Positions 30,913-38,044 of a stretch of 49,235 bases of DNA are shown here, in pieces (within the stretch, counting starts at the first letter, position 1; every line of letters begins with the position of its first letter). Origin of the DNA: a virus; IMG/VR virus record IMGVR_UViG_3300024346_000109, positions 1 to 49,235 of that record, one strand, 5' to 3'. Below the pieces are notes generated by a model. The model made no database searches. It was given only the letters and a program-made list of their open reading frames with translations, and was not told where the DNA came from. Both the position numbers and the translations under genes were made by a program.

Positions 30913-31340
30913 CTGAAGAATACGGGAATATCCCAGATGCCTTTCATCTTTCTCAAAGTGAAATCCAAGAACTCCGCAAACAAAAACACGAAATTACTGA
31001 ATATGCCAAAGAGAAGTTGAGGAAACTTATGAACCACGAAGAAATGATTGAAGAAGCAGCACGAAGAGAGAGAAGTAATCGTGTTCTTCAACGGTATAAT
31101 GACTTTTATAATCTTGAATGTTCTGGACTTTCACACGGAACTCCTATCACACCAGAGTTTCAACAGGCAATGACCTTAGAGTGTGTGTTGGACACCCTGA
31201 GATGTGAGAACCTCAATCACGAGTTTGATATGGTTTCAACTGCTGATATTAATGATTTGATTGAGGCACTTTATCAACAAGGTAAAGACTATCTCCAAAG
31301 AGTAAAAGAATTCAAAGATAGTGCGGAGGGTGTAGCATAA
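30909..31340 (+). CDS. Hypothetical helical protein, 143 aa
   Basis: ATGA start chosen over the TTG at 30903. Highly charged helices (QSEIQELRKQKHEITEYAKEK) and EEMIEEAARRERSNRVLQRY, related by eye to 32886 (MFEEAARRELANKTF). A conserved-looking end (QQGKDYLQRVKEFKDS) also parallels 32886. Confidence 0.63.
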   Translation: MTEEYGNIPDAFHLSQSEIQELRKQKHEITEYAKEKLRKLMNHEEMIEEAARRERSNRVLQRYNDFYNLECSGLSHGTPITPEFQQAMTLECVLDTLRCENLNHEFDMVSTADINDLIEALYQQGKDYLQRVKEFKDSAEGVA

Positions 31341-31576
31341 TGTTATCACCCGCACATAGAATTGTAGAAACCACTTTAGAATATACTCTTCGTCCAAAAG
31401 GAAATGATAGAGAGAAAGTAATTGCTGCTGCTCTGCAATTTGTAATTGAAGAGTTTGGGTATTATAATGTAATAGATGTAGAGGATATTAGAAACCTGAT
31501 TGATGAACTGAAATCAACTGTGACGATTGAAGAACCGGCACAAGGGCACCCACAAGACCCTCCAGATGCCCTATAA
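31340..31576 (+). CDS. Small helical protein with module-encoded tail, 78 aa
   Basis: HRIVETTLEYTLRPKGNDREKVIAAALQFVIEEF, IRNLIDELKS belongs to the MTERA...LAEEL framework. The end EEPAQGHPQDPPDAL is the translated promoter module, with TAA inside TATAAT. Confidence 0.6.
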   Translation: MLSPAHRIVETTLEYTLRPKGNDREKVIAAALQFVIEEFGYYNVIDVEDIRNLIDELKSTVTIEEPAQGHPQDPPDAL

Positions 31577-31600
31577 TACACTCATACATACAAACACATT
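31522..31600 (+). promoter_or_regulatory. Promoter module
   Basis: GATTGAAGAACCGGCACAAG box, TATAAT (31572-31577), ACTCATACATACAAACACATT leader. Left part is coding. Confidence 0.7.
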
Positions 31601-31951
31601 ATGTCTCTTGATTTCTACCTTGAAATGGAACTGGATACGGGTGGAAAAGAACCTCATAAGGTTGAGTTGTTTTCTTCTAATATCACTCACAACCTGAATA
31701 CGATGGCAGAAGAAGCAGGCATCTATAAGTGTCTGTGGCATCCTGATGACCTTTATGAAAATCCAACTGCCGACAAACTTATTCCACATCTTGAGGCAGG
31801 ACTTCTAAAACTCAAATCTCATCCAGAGCATTATAAGCAGTTTGATGCTTCTAATGGTTGGGGAACTTACGAACACTTTGTTCCTTTTGTGGAGAAAGTC
31901 TTGATTGCCTGTAAAAAACATCCAAAGGCAAGTGTAATAACTTGGACTTGA
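31601..31951 (+). CDS. Conserved phage protein, MSLDFYL family, 116 aa
   Basis: MSLDFYLEMELDTGG, SNITHNLNTMAEEAGIYKCLWHPDD, SNGWGTYEHFVPFVEKVLIACKKHP: a family common in phages and plasmids, function unknown. Stands alone between two modules. Confidence 0.75.
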   Translation: MSLDFYLEMELDTGGKEPHKVELFSSNITHNLNTMAEEAGIYKCLWHPDDLYENPTADKLIPHLEAGLLKLKSHPEHYKQFDASNGWGTYEHFVPFVEKVLIACKKHPKASVITWT

Positions 31952-32031
31952 GGACACTTCTCAAACCGGCACAGACACCACTCCACAGGGGCACCAGATG
32001 CCTTATAATAGTCTCATAAGCAACCCAACCG
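31952..32031 (+). promoter_or_regulatory. Promoter module
   Basis: ACACTTCTCAAACCGGCACAG; the hairpin is imperfect here (CCACT in place of CCCCT); TATAAT (32004-32009), AGTCTCATAAGCAACCCAACCG leader without an AAGGA site. Confidence 0.72.
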
Positions 32032-32283
32032 ATGAAACTCTTTAAATTTTTTCAACGCAACAAATATGTTTATCCTGACTATCAGTATCAACATTATCAG
32101 TTTCTTATCATCAAAAGCAAAACCTTGCTTCACCTGATGTATGAAGATGAAAAACCGTGTCCTTATACTGGTATTCGTATTCTCACTTCATTCTTAGCAC
32201 CAGACCATTTGTTTGGTATGTCTGTTGAGTTCAAAGGATACTCTTGGAGTTTCTACTTGTTTTCTAACTACTGGGAGGATTGA
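32032..32283 (+). CDS. Hypothetical beta-rich protein, 83 aa
   Basis: MKLFKFFQRNKYVYPDYQYQH, PYTGIRILTSFLAPDHLFGMSVEFKGYSWSFYLFSNY. Resembles 4746 and 20226. First gene of 32032-33119. Confidence 0.62.
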   Translation: MKLFKFFQRNKYVYPDYQYQHYQFLIIKSKTLLHLMYEDEKPCPYTGIRILTSFLAPDHLFGMSVEFKGYSWSFYLFSNYWED

Positions 32284-32284
32284 G

Positions 32285-32470
32285 ATGACCGTTGCCGAAT
32301 GGATTGAGAAACTGAAAACGTTTCCGCAAGACCAAGAAGTGAGGATTACTGATGGACACAGGTATAATTTTTATGAGGGTGATTTTGCCTTCCAACTCTT
32401 TGAGGATATTGATGGTTCTACCTTTGTAGATATTGGTATTGGTGGATTTGATGAGGGTGATGATGACTGA
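32285..32470 (+). CDS. Conserved phage small protein, 61 aa
   Basis: MTVAEWIEKLKTFPQDQEVRITDGHRYN, then TFVDIGIGGFDEGDDD. A small family frequent in phages. GGAGGATTGAG-ATG start. Confidence 0.68.
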   Translation: MTVAEWIEKLKTFPQDQEVRITDGHRYNFYEGDFAFQLFEDIDGSTFVDIGIGGFDEGDDD

Positions 32471-32690
32471 TACTGAAAAACTTACACTTCTTCTCAAGGT
32501 TCTCAAAGATTACGCAGAGATGAAGCACTGTTATGACGATAATGAGTATTATCACGCAGATTTTCCAGACTACCCTCCAGAAATGATTTTTGATGATGGT
32601 ATTGATTATGGTGAAATTCATCTTGCCCGCACACTTTTAGAACAAATCGGTGAAAAGTTTGAGTATCCTTGTATGAGTGAAGAAGAATGA
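32463..32690 (+). CDS. Hypothetical protein, 75 aa
   Basis: TDTEKLTLLLKVLKDYAEMKHCYDDNEYYHADFPDYPPEMIFDDG, acidic and tyrosine-rich. Start overlaps the previous gene (ATGATGACTGA). Confidence 0.6.
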   Translation: MTDTEKLTLLLKVLKDYAEMKHCYDDNEYYHADFPDYPPEMIFDDGIDYGEIHLARTLLEQIGEKFEYPCMSEEE

Positions 32691-32905
32691 CTACTGATAG
32701 AGCACAAAAAATCTGGGAGGCATTTTGTGGAGAACTTACGCAAGAACCCACAGATGATATGCGAGAGGCACTTGCGACTTCTTTGCGTGAGGTAATCAAT
32801 CAACTCCAACAATGTTCTACTACACATCCTGCCTTCATTTCCTGTCCTGACCTTCTTGAACTTGCTGATGAACTTGAGGTATTAAATGACCGAAAACTAC
32901 CCTGA
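32687..32905 (+). CDS. LADELE-family small protein, 72 aa
   Basis: MTTDRAQKIWEAFCGELTQE, REALATSLREVINQLQQC, LLELADELEVLND. Closest by eye to 21092. ATGA overlap. Confidence 0.64.
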   Translation: MTTDRAQKIWEAFCGELTQEPTDDMREALATSLREVINQLQQCSTTHPAFISCPDLLELADELEVLNDRKLP

Positions 32906-33119
32906 TTATATGTTTGAGGAAGCAGCACGAAGAGAACTCGCAAACAAAACCTTTCCCGAAATGACCGAACAACAAAAAGAAACAGCAGAGTATCTCATTC
33001 AACAGTTTCTGTATTGGGCACAGAATAACGAAATGATAGACACAGAATACCTACAACACGGTAAAGATTTGCTTACTGCCGTCTCTTTATTTGAGGAACT
33101 GAAAAATCTTTATGAATGA
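32886..33119 (+). CDS. Hypothetical helical protein, 77 aa
   Basis: MFEEAARRELANKTFPEMTEQQKETAEYLIQQFLYWAQNNEM...EYLQHGKDLLTAVSLFEEL. Shares EEAARRE and the GKD-L end with 30909. Last gene before the sixth endonuclease cassette. Confidence 0.62.
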   Translation: MTENYPDYMFEEAARRELANKTFPEMTEQQKETAEYLIQQFLYWAQNNEMIDTEYLQHGKDLLTAVSLFEELKNLYE

Positions 33120-33121
33120 CT

Positions 33122-33234
33122 TATAAATAAGGTGTCTGTTGAAATCGCAATCTCTACGGACAGATTAGGTGCTTTCGGGCACCTTTTCTATTATAAACTC
33201 TTATAAATAGTAATGCGATTTCAACAAGATTACT
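33122..33234 (+). promoter_or_regulatory. Homing-endonuclease leader element 6, perfect 13-bp stem
   Basis: Left box TATAAATA (33122-33129), 7 nt, left arm TGTTGAAATCGCA (33137-33149), CTACGGACAGATT, hairpin GGTGC/GCACC with T run, inner TATAAATA (33202-33209), right arm TGCGATTTCAACA (33214-33226). ATG 9 nt downstream. Confidence 0.82.
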
Positions 33235-34020
33235 ATGACTTACCATAGTCCAAGAATTTACATATACAAGATTACCTTTGAGGAAGTTCCATATTACTAT
33301 TATGGAGTTCATAAAGAGAAAAAGTTTGGAGAATACTATATGGGTTCTCCATATACTCATAAGTGGGTTTGGGACTTTTATACTCCAAAAAAGCAAATAT
33401 TAGAATTGTTTTCTTTTACTGATGAAGGTTGGTTAGAAGCACAAGGAGTTGAGAAAAGATTAATTAAACCAGTATTTAATACCGATAAATGGTGTCTAAA
33501 TGAAAATTGTGGTGGTATATTTTCTTTAGAATTGTGTAGAAAAAATGGTAAATTTGTGGGGGATACATATGGGAAAATAAATGGAAAAATTGTTGGAGCA
33601 AAACTTTATGAACTTGGTATAGGGATACATTCACTAACTCTAGAAGATCGAATGAAATTTGGAAAAAAAGGTGGAACAAAAACTTATGAACTTGGTGTAG
33701 GTGCTTTTGGAATAACTCCAGAAGAAAGAAAGAAAATAAATGAAAAAATGTATGAATTGAAAATTGGCGCTTACGGAAGAACTAAAGAACAAATGATTGA
33801 GGATGGAAGAAAGGGGGGTAATATATCAGCAAAGAAAAACTATGAAAATGGTATAGGTTTCGCTTCTATATCTAAAGAACAAAGAAAGGAAATAGTAGCA
33901 AAAACAAATTCACAAAAATGGATGTGTCTTGAAACTGGTTATATTACAACTTCTGGTCCACTAACGAAATATCAAAGAGCAAGAGGTATAGACACTTCTA
34001 AAAGAAAAAGAATATCATAA
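33235..34020 (+). CDS. GIY-YIG-like homing endonuclease, type B
   Basis: 261 aa. N-terminal 90 residues nearly identical to 1478 (SPRIYIYKITFEEVPYYYYG, YMGSPYTHKWVWDFYTP), while the repeats in the middle differ (KKGGTKTYELGVGAFGITPEE). C-terminus WMCLETGYITTSGPLTKYQRARGIDTS matches 1478 closely. The shared leader inner part is of the type found with type A copies 2 and 4, so leader and gene have been reshuffled. Confidence 0.8.
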   Translation: MTYHSPRIYIYKITFEEVPYYYYGVHKEKKFGEYYMGSPYTHKWVWDFYTPKKQILELFSFTDEGWLEAQGVEKRLIKPVFNTDKWCLNENCGGIFSLELCRKNGKFVGDTYGKINGKIVGAKLYELGIGIHSLTLEDRMKFGKKGGTKTYELGVGAFGITPEERKKINEKMYELKIGAYGRTKEQMIEDGRKGGNISAKKNYENGIGFASISKEQRKEIVAKTNSQKWMCLETGYITTSGPLTKYQRARGIDTSKRKRIS

Positions 34021-34111
34021 GGACACTTGACGAACTGGCACATAGGAACTTGAACTTAATGCCCGAATGCTCTATAATAAACCCATAAACACAGAGACCT
34101 GAGGAACTTAA
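34021..34111 (+). promoter_or_regulatory. Promoter module with sigma70 elements
   Basis: CACTTGACGAACTGGCACA box, TTGAAC (34050-34055), 17-nt spacer, TATAAT (34073-34078), AAACCCATAAACACAGAG leader. Confidence 0.75.
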
Positions 34112-34381
34112 ATGACGAACTTACTCCGAAAATATAAGAACTGGACTGAAAAACAAAATAGAAAGTATTATGATGACTATACCGAATACTTCCAACCACA
34201 TTTTAGGTGGAACCCTTTTGATACTAGAAATAACTGGCAACCAGAGTGGTTGAGAGAGTATATGTATGGTTTGATGGGAGTTGGTTATGCTTGGGAATGT
34301 TGGTCTTATTGGATGAGAGATAAGAAGTATTATTATGAACTACCGAATGCCTTTTGGTTGGAACTAAATGGGAATAGATAA
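34112..34381 (+). CDS. Hypothetical protein, 89 aa
   Basis: KYKNWTEKQNRKYYDDYTEYFQPHFRWNPFDTRNNWQPEWLREYMYG, very aromatic and charged. GAGGAACTTAA-ATG start. Not recognised. Confidence 0.63.
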   Translation: MTNLLRKYKNWTEKQNRKYYDDYTEYFQPHFRWNPFDTRNNWQPEWLREYMYGLMGVGYAWECWSYWMRDKKYYYELPNAFWLELNGNR

Positions 34382-34403
34382 TCAACAACATAAAGAAACT
34401 AAA

Positions 34404-34589
34404 ATGATTTCTCCGCAGGTAAAAGCTTCAATCACATTACCGTTCGCAGTATTATTGGTTGTACTCGTCGTTTATCTTCTTGCGACACATCCAATCATCT
34501 TTGGTTGGATGGTGTTTGTTCCATCTCTTTTGGGTCTTTTGGGTTGTGTTTGGTATGCTCTTTATTCTTTGTTCGGTGGTGAGAACTGA
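34404..34589 (+). CDS. Small membrane protein, 61 aa
   Basis: Two membrane segments (ITLPFAVLLVVLVVYLLA; IIFGWMVFVPSLLGLLGCVWYALYSL). An in-frame ATG at 34368 would add 12 polar residues. Its stop overlaps the next ATG (TGATG). Function unknown; size fits a holin-like or accessory membrane protein, without proof. Confidence 0.62.
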   Translation: MISPQVKASITLPFAVLLVVLVVYLLATHPIIFGWMVFVPSLLGLLGCVWYALYSLFGGEN

Positions 34590-34783
34590 TGGATAAACTA
34601 CTACATAATCCCGATGAGTTCTTATTGGACGACATCAAAATGTTTCACTATGAGGTGATGGATACTAAAAGACATTTGTGGTGTGCGTTTTATATGGAAA
34701 ACGGACGCATCGGGCACTTGAATATCTTTCTCAAGGACGGGAAGTTGGAGACCCGTTATGAGGAGTGGGACGCAGATAAATAA
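34589..34783 (+). CDS. Hypothetical protein, 64 aa
   Basis: FLLDDIKMFHYEVMDTKRHLWCAFYMENGRIGHLNIFLKDGKLETRYEEW: small beta-sheet protein. Its last codons form a late promoter box. Confidence 0.62.
   Translation: MDKLLHNPDEFLLDDIKMFHYEVMDTKRHLWCAFYMENGRIGHLNIFLKDGKLETRYEEWDADK
34775..34782 (+). promoter_or_regulatory. T4-type late promoter for the first LamG gene
   Basis: GATAAATA overlaps the stop codon of the preceding gene, 23 nt before the TTG start at 34805. Confidence 0.6.
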
Positions 34784-34804
34784 CAAAAATGAGAGGATTA
34801 GAAG

Positions 34805-35497
34805 TTGGCGATTTCCTACAACCCATCATCAGTTACATCAGGATTAGTTCTTTGTTTAGACGCAGCAAACACAAAGTCTTATCCCGGTTCTGGAACCACT
34901 TGGACTGATTTGAGTGGTAGAGGTAATAATGGAACTCTTGTGAATGGAGTTGGGTATAATAGTGGTAATCTGGGTTCTTTAGTTTTTGATGGGACGAATG
35001 ATTATATTAATTTGGGAAACATTTTAAATTATACCACAGAAAATTTTACATTTAATACATTCTTTTATCTCAATAGTTTCACAACAAGTGTAGTAGGACA
35101 AGGCCCTCAGTTGTTTTGGAAAGGTAGTTTTAACACAAATGGATACTACTGCGTTATAGGTTCTGGCGGGAATGTCCTTTTTCACACAAATCAATCTGGA
35201 TCTGGCCAGTTTTCTTATACAAGTCCTGGTTTAATCGCCGTTGGAGTTTGGAACAATGTATCAGTAGTTAGAACTGGGCCATCAGTAAAGATTTACATAA
35301 ACGGCGTAGACAGAACAAATGTTTCCGCAACTCATATAAACCCTACCAGTAGCACCGGAAATTTCCAACTAGGCGCCTATGACGCCGGATTTATATATTC
35401 AAACCACAGGGTTGCAACTTTCCAATCCTATTCCAGAGCACTCTCCGCAGCAGAAGTCTCACAGAACTATAATGCTCTCAAGTCCCGTTACATCTAA
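34805..35497 (+). CDS. LamG/concanavalin-like protein 1, 230 aa (TTG start)
   Basis: The start is TTG with GAGAGGATTAGAAG ahead; paralogs at 35637 and 36562 start at the matching residue, which supports it. SGLVLCLDAANTKSYPGSGT...DLSGRGNNGTL then LamG strands (FNTFFYLNSF, VSVVRTGPSVKIYINGV) and the terminal YSRALSAAEVSQNYNALKSRY. In cyanophages such proteins lie with tail-fibre or adhesin genes, suggesting virion surface glycan binding. Expressed late. Confidence 0.8.
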   Translation: MAISYNPSSVTSGLVLCLDAANTKSYPGSGTTWTDLSGRGNNGTLVNGVGYNSGNLGSLVFDGTNDYINLGNILNYTTENFTFNTFFYLNSFTTSVVGQGPQLFWKGSFNTNGYYCVIGSGGNVLFHTNQSGSGQFSYTSPGLIAVGVWNNVSVVRTGPSVKIYINGVDRTNVSATHINPTSSTGNFQLGAYDAGFIYSNHRVATFQSYSRALSAAEVSQNYNALKSRYI

Positions 35498-35500
35498 ATA
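35493..35500 (+). promoter_or_regulatory. T4-type late promoter between LamG genes
   Basis: TCTAAATA overlapping the stop codon of the first LamG gene, upstream of the 39-aa gene at 35516. Confidence 0.6.
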
Positions 35501-35515
35501 CTAAAAAAAACTATA

Positions 35516-35635
35516 ATGTACGAAAACAGACAGTTCGCAATCTTCTCAACAACAGAACTCCCACTCATAAACTTCAGTGAGGTATTAGAGGTCTTGAGTG
35601 GTGAAGAGTGGGTGGGTGTCTTGGAGGATATTTGA
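35516..35635 (+). CDS. Deletion derivative of the 36299 family, 39 aa
   Basis: MYENRQFAIFSTTELPLINFSEVLE joins directly to VLSGEEWVGVLEDI. The paralog at 36299 has the same two ends separated by about 45 residues, so an in-frame deletion has removed the middle. It is followed after 1 nt by the second LamG gene, in the same arrangement as 36299 and 36562. Confidence 0.68.
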   Translation: MYENRQFAIFSTTELPLINFSEVLEVLSGEEWVGVLEDI

Positions 35636-35636
35636 G

Positions 35637-36275
35637 ATGGGATTATCACACAGTCCAAGTATTGTGATGAATGGTTTGGTCCTTTGTCTTGATGCTGCGA
35701 ACTCAAAGTCTTATCCCGGTTCTGGAACCACTTGGACTGATTTGAGTGGTAATGGAAGGAATGGAACTCTTCAAAATACACCGACTTATAGTAGTGCTAA
35801 TGGAGGTACTTTGGTGTTTAATGGGACTAATCAGTATGTAAATACTACATTTGCCACAACGGCAGGACAGGCAGTAACCTATGCCGGTTGGGTATATTCC
35901 ACAGAAACAACAGCAACTTATAAAAACTTTATTGATACTAGAACTCAAAGACCTATGATATGGTGGAATACCAGCGGTAGAATAGAATTTGATGCTAATG
36001 ATTTTACAACTACACCAGTGTATAGAAACCAGTGGGTGTATGTTGTTCTTTCCAAACCTTCTGGTTCTTCTTCTCCATCATACTATGTGAATGGATTTCT
36101 TGTTGGAACCGGAAGTGTATATTCCACACCGGCATTAACACCAACTTGGTTGAATAGAGAAACAGCATCTGGTTCTTGGAAAGGAAATTGTTCTATTATT
36201 CAGGCATACAACAGAGCACTCACCGCAGCAGAAATACAAAAAAACTACCTCGCAACAAAATCCAGATACTTCTAA
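35637..36275 (+). CDS. LamG/concanavalin-like protein 2, 212 aa
   Basis: GLVLCLDAANSKSYPGSGT...DLSGNGRNGTL, LamG strands, and YNRALTAAEIQKNYLATKSRYF at the end. The ATG at 35637 follows GGAGGATATTTGAG. The SYPGSGTTWTDLSG-coding block is almost identical in DNA to those of the other two copies. Confidence 0.8.
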   Translation: MGLSHSPSIVMNGLVLCLDAANSKSYPGSGTTWTDLSGNGRNGTLQNTPTYSSANGGTLVFNGTNQYVNTTFATTAGQAVTYAGWVYSTETTATYKNFIDTRTQRPMIWWNTSGRIEFDANDFTTTPVYRNQWVYVVLSKPSGSSSPSYYVNGFLVGTGSVYSTPALTPTWLNRETASGSWKGNCSIIQAYNRALTAAEIQKNYLATKSRYF

Positions 36276-36281
36276 TAAATA
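36274..36281 (+). promoter_or_regulatory. T4-type late promoter before 36299
   Basis: AATAAATA overlaps the stop of the second LamG gene; 18 nt before the ATG at 36299. Confidence 0.55.
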
Positions 36282-36298
36282 TCTAAAAAGACCTCAAA

Positions 36299-36562
36299 AT
36301 GTACGAACAACGCAATTTCGCAATCTTCTCAATCACCGAGTTAGACCAAATTGATTTCACAGAAGTCCTGGAAACTTCCGCAGATACTGTAAGACTTTCC
36401 ACATCAGGAGATTTGACTTTTGTAAAATGGGACGGAGAAACTCCACCACCATCAGTACAAGCACTCACAACACTTGAAGGTCCTTATACTTATGAAGAAA
36501 TATTAGAGATTTTGAGTGGTGAGGAATGGACTTCACCGATGACTTATGAGGGTATGGTGTAA
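36299..36562 (+). CDS. Cyanophage LamG-companion protein, 87 aa
   Basis: MYEQRNFAIFSITELDQIDFTEVLETSADTVRLSTSGDLTFVKWDGETPPPSVQAL...YEEILEILSGEEW. A small family found repeatedly beside tail-associated genes in cyanophages. Coupled by TAATG to the third LamG gene; could be a structural partner or chaperone (inference). Confidence 0.72.
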   Translation: MYEQRNFAIFSITELDQIDFTEVLETSADTVRLSTSGDLTFVKWDGETPPPSVQALTTLEGPYTYEEILEILSGEEWTSPMTYEGMV

Positions 36563-37275
36563 TGGGTGCTTATGCCGGTCCTGATATTGTGGAGAGTGGG
36601 TTAGTATTAGCACTTGACGCCGGGAACACAAAGTCTTATCCTGGTTCTGGAACCACCTGGACTGATTTGAGTGGTCGTGGGAATACTGGGACTTTGGTAA
36701 ATACTCCAACATATAATACAAGTGGTTATTTTGATTTTGATTATACACAATCTGAAAATGTTACTTTCTCAAATACATCATCTTTACAGTTTTTAAATAG
36801 ATTACCATATACATTAGAAGCGTGGGTGTATCCAACAAGAAATCCAGGAGCAAATAACTGGACTGGAATATTTGATAGAGAAAGTGATGCTGGTAGTGGA
36901 AGAGATGGGTATAATATGTATTTTTTGGGCAGTGCTGGAACGGATACTTATTTCTTTACAGAAAGATTTACCTCTGGAAGTTATAATGCAGTACCAGTAA
37001 CTTTAAATCAATCAGTATCAGTAAATAATTGGCATCATGTAGTTGGAACTTATAATGGAACAACATTATCTTTGTATAGAAATGGAAGTCTAGTTGGAAC
37101 ACCTGCAACAACTACTGGAAATATTACAAATACATCAAAAACTCTTACAGTTGGTGTTCGTGGAGGTCAATATTATGGAGGAAGAATATCAAATGCAAAA
37201 ATATACAACAGAGCACTCTCCGCAACAGAAATACAACAGAACTTTAATGCGACACGCTCCAGATACGGTCTCTAA
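36562..37275 (+). CDS. LamG/concanavalin-like protein 3, 237 aa
   Basis: SGLVLALDAGNTKSYPGSGT...DLSGRGNTGTL, then LEAWVYPTRNPGANNWTGIFDRES, NWHHVVGTYNGTTLSLYRNG, VGVRGGQYYGGRISNAKIYNRALSATEI: a standard LamG-like (Laminin_G_3) fold. The central part is AT-rich and unlike copies 1 and 2, so specificity has probably diversified between conserved ends. Confidence 0.83.
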   Translation: MGAYAGPDIVESGLVLALDAGNTKSYPGSGTTWTDLSGRGNTGTLVNTPTYNTSGYFDFDYTQSENVTFSNTSSLQFLNRLPYTLEAWVYPTRNPGANNWTGIFDRESDAGSGRDGYNMYFLGSAGTDTYFFTERFTSGSYNAVPVTLNQSVSVNNWHHVVGTYNGTTLSLYRNGSLVGTPATTTGNITNTSKTLTVGVRGGQYYGGRISNAKIYNRALSATEIQQNFNATRSRYGL

Positions 37276-37353
37276 CCACTTTCACAACTGTCACAAGGAA
37301 CACACCATAATTCTCAAAAATCTGGTATAATACTCTTATACACAAGGAATTGG
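37276..37353 (+). promoter_or_regulatory. Promoter module
   Basis: CACTTTCACAACTGTCACAAGG box, TATAAT (37326-37331), ACTCTTATACACAAGGAATTGG leader. No strong -35 or hairpin. Confidence 0.62.
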
Positions 37354-37581
37354 ATGAAATTCATAAAATGGGTTGAGAATGCCTATTGGTCTTGGAGAAA
37401 TTGTATTGACTTTCGCTTTGTTAATTATAATGACCGCATAGATTATCTTGCCTTCTGGGAAGAGTTAAACACGGGTTATTATCAAATGGAAGATGAATAC
37501 AAAATGTCCCAACCAAACTTTGACCCTCATAATCTTTCTGGTAGAGGACCGTATTACACTTATATGATGAGAAGAAAATGA
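37354..37581 (+). CDS. Small protein YND-IDY family, 75 aa
   Basis: CIDFRFVNYNDRIDYLAFWEELNTGYYQMEDEYKM is related to 24300. AAGGAATTGG-ATG start; ATGA overlap with the deaminase-like gene. Confidence 0.65.
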   Translation: MKFIKWVENAYWSWRNCIDFRFVNYNDRIDYLAFWEELNTGYYQMEDEYKMSQPNFDPHNLSGRGPYYTYMMRRK

Positions 37582-38012
37582 TTTCGCCTCTCAAAAAGGA
37601 AATCACGGATCATGCCATATCTGTTGCGATGGCATCTAATGCTCGTCAAAGAATGTCCGCAATTCTTTTGAATAAGAGAAACCGGATTATTTCTACTGGT
37701 ACTAATTCTTATGAGATTACACATACAAGACAATTTTATGCCGCTGTGATGGCATCTAAAAAGTATAAGGATCCCAAGTTGGCACTCAAGACATTTCTTC
37801 ATGCCGAATTAAATTGTATTATTAGGGCAAGAAAATCAGGGCATAAGTTAGTCATTTGTAGAGTGGGAGGTCATAGTGGTAAAGAATTAAGAAATAGTTT
37901 TTGTTGCCCTATTTGTTACTTGTATATAAGAACCAACTGCCCTACAATTAAAGAAATTCATTGGAGTACCAGCGATCAGGAGTTTCTTTATACAAAACTT
38001 GATTATGATTAA
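37578..38012 (+). CDS. Cytidine/deoxycytidylate deaminase-like protein
   Basis: 144 aa. HAELN (H75, E77) and FCCPICYLYI (C110-x2-C113) form the zinc site of the CMP/dCMP deaminase fold; the usual PCxxC proline before the first cysteine is replaced by C. It lacks the allosteric extensions of T4 dCMP deaminase (193 aa). Substrate uncertain: nucleotide metabolism or nucleic-acid editing. Confidence 0.72.
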   Translation: MISPLKKEITDHAISVAMASNARQRMSAILLNKRNRIISTGTNSYEITHTRQFYAAVMASKKYKDPKLALKTFLHAELNCIIRARKSGHKLVICRVGGHSGKELRNSFCCPICYLYIRTNCPTIKEIHWSTSDQEFLYTKLDYD

Positions 38013-38015
38013 ATA
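38008..38015 (+). promoter_or_regulatory. Possible late promoter box
   Basis: ATTAAATA overlaps the stop of the deaminase-like gene, 30 nt before 38045. One base off the late consensus. Confidence 0.4.
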
Positions 38016-38044
38016 GTAGGGAAGAACAACACTTATTGTCTCAA

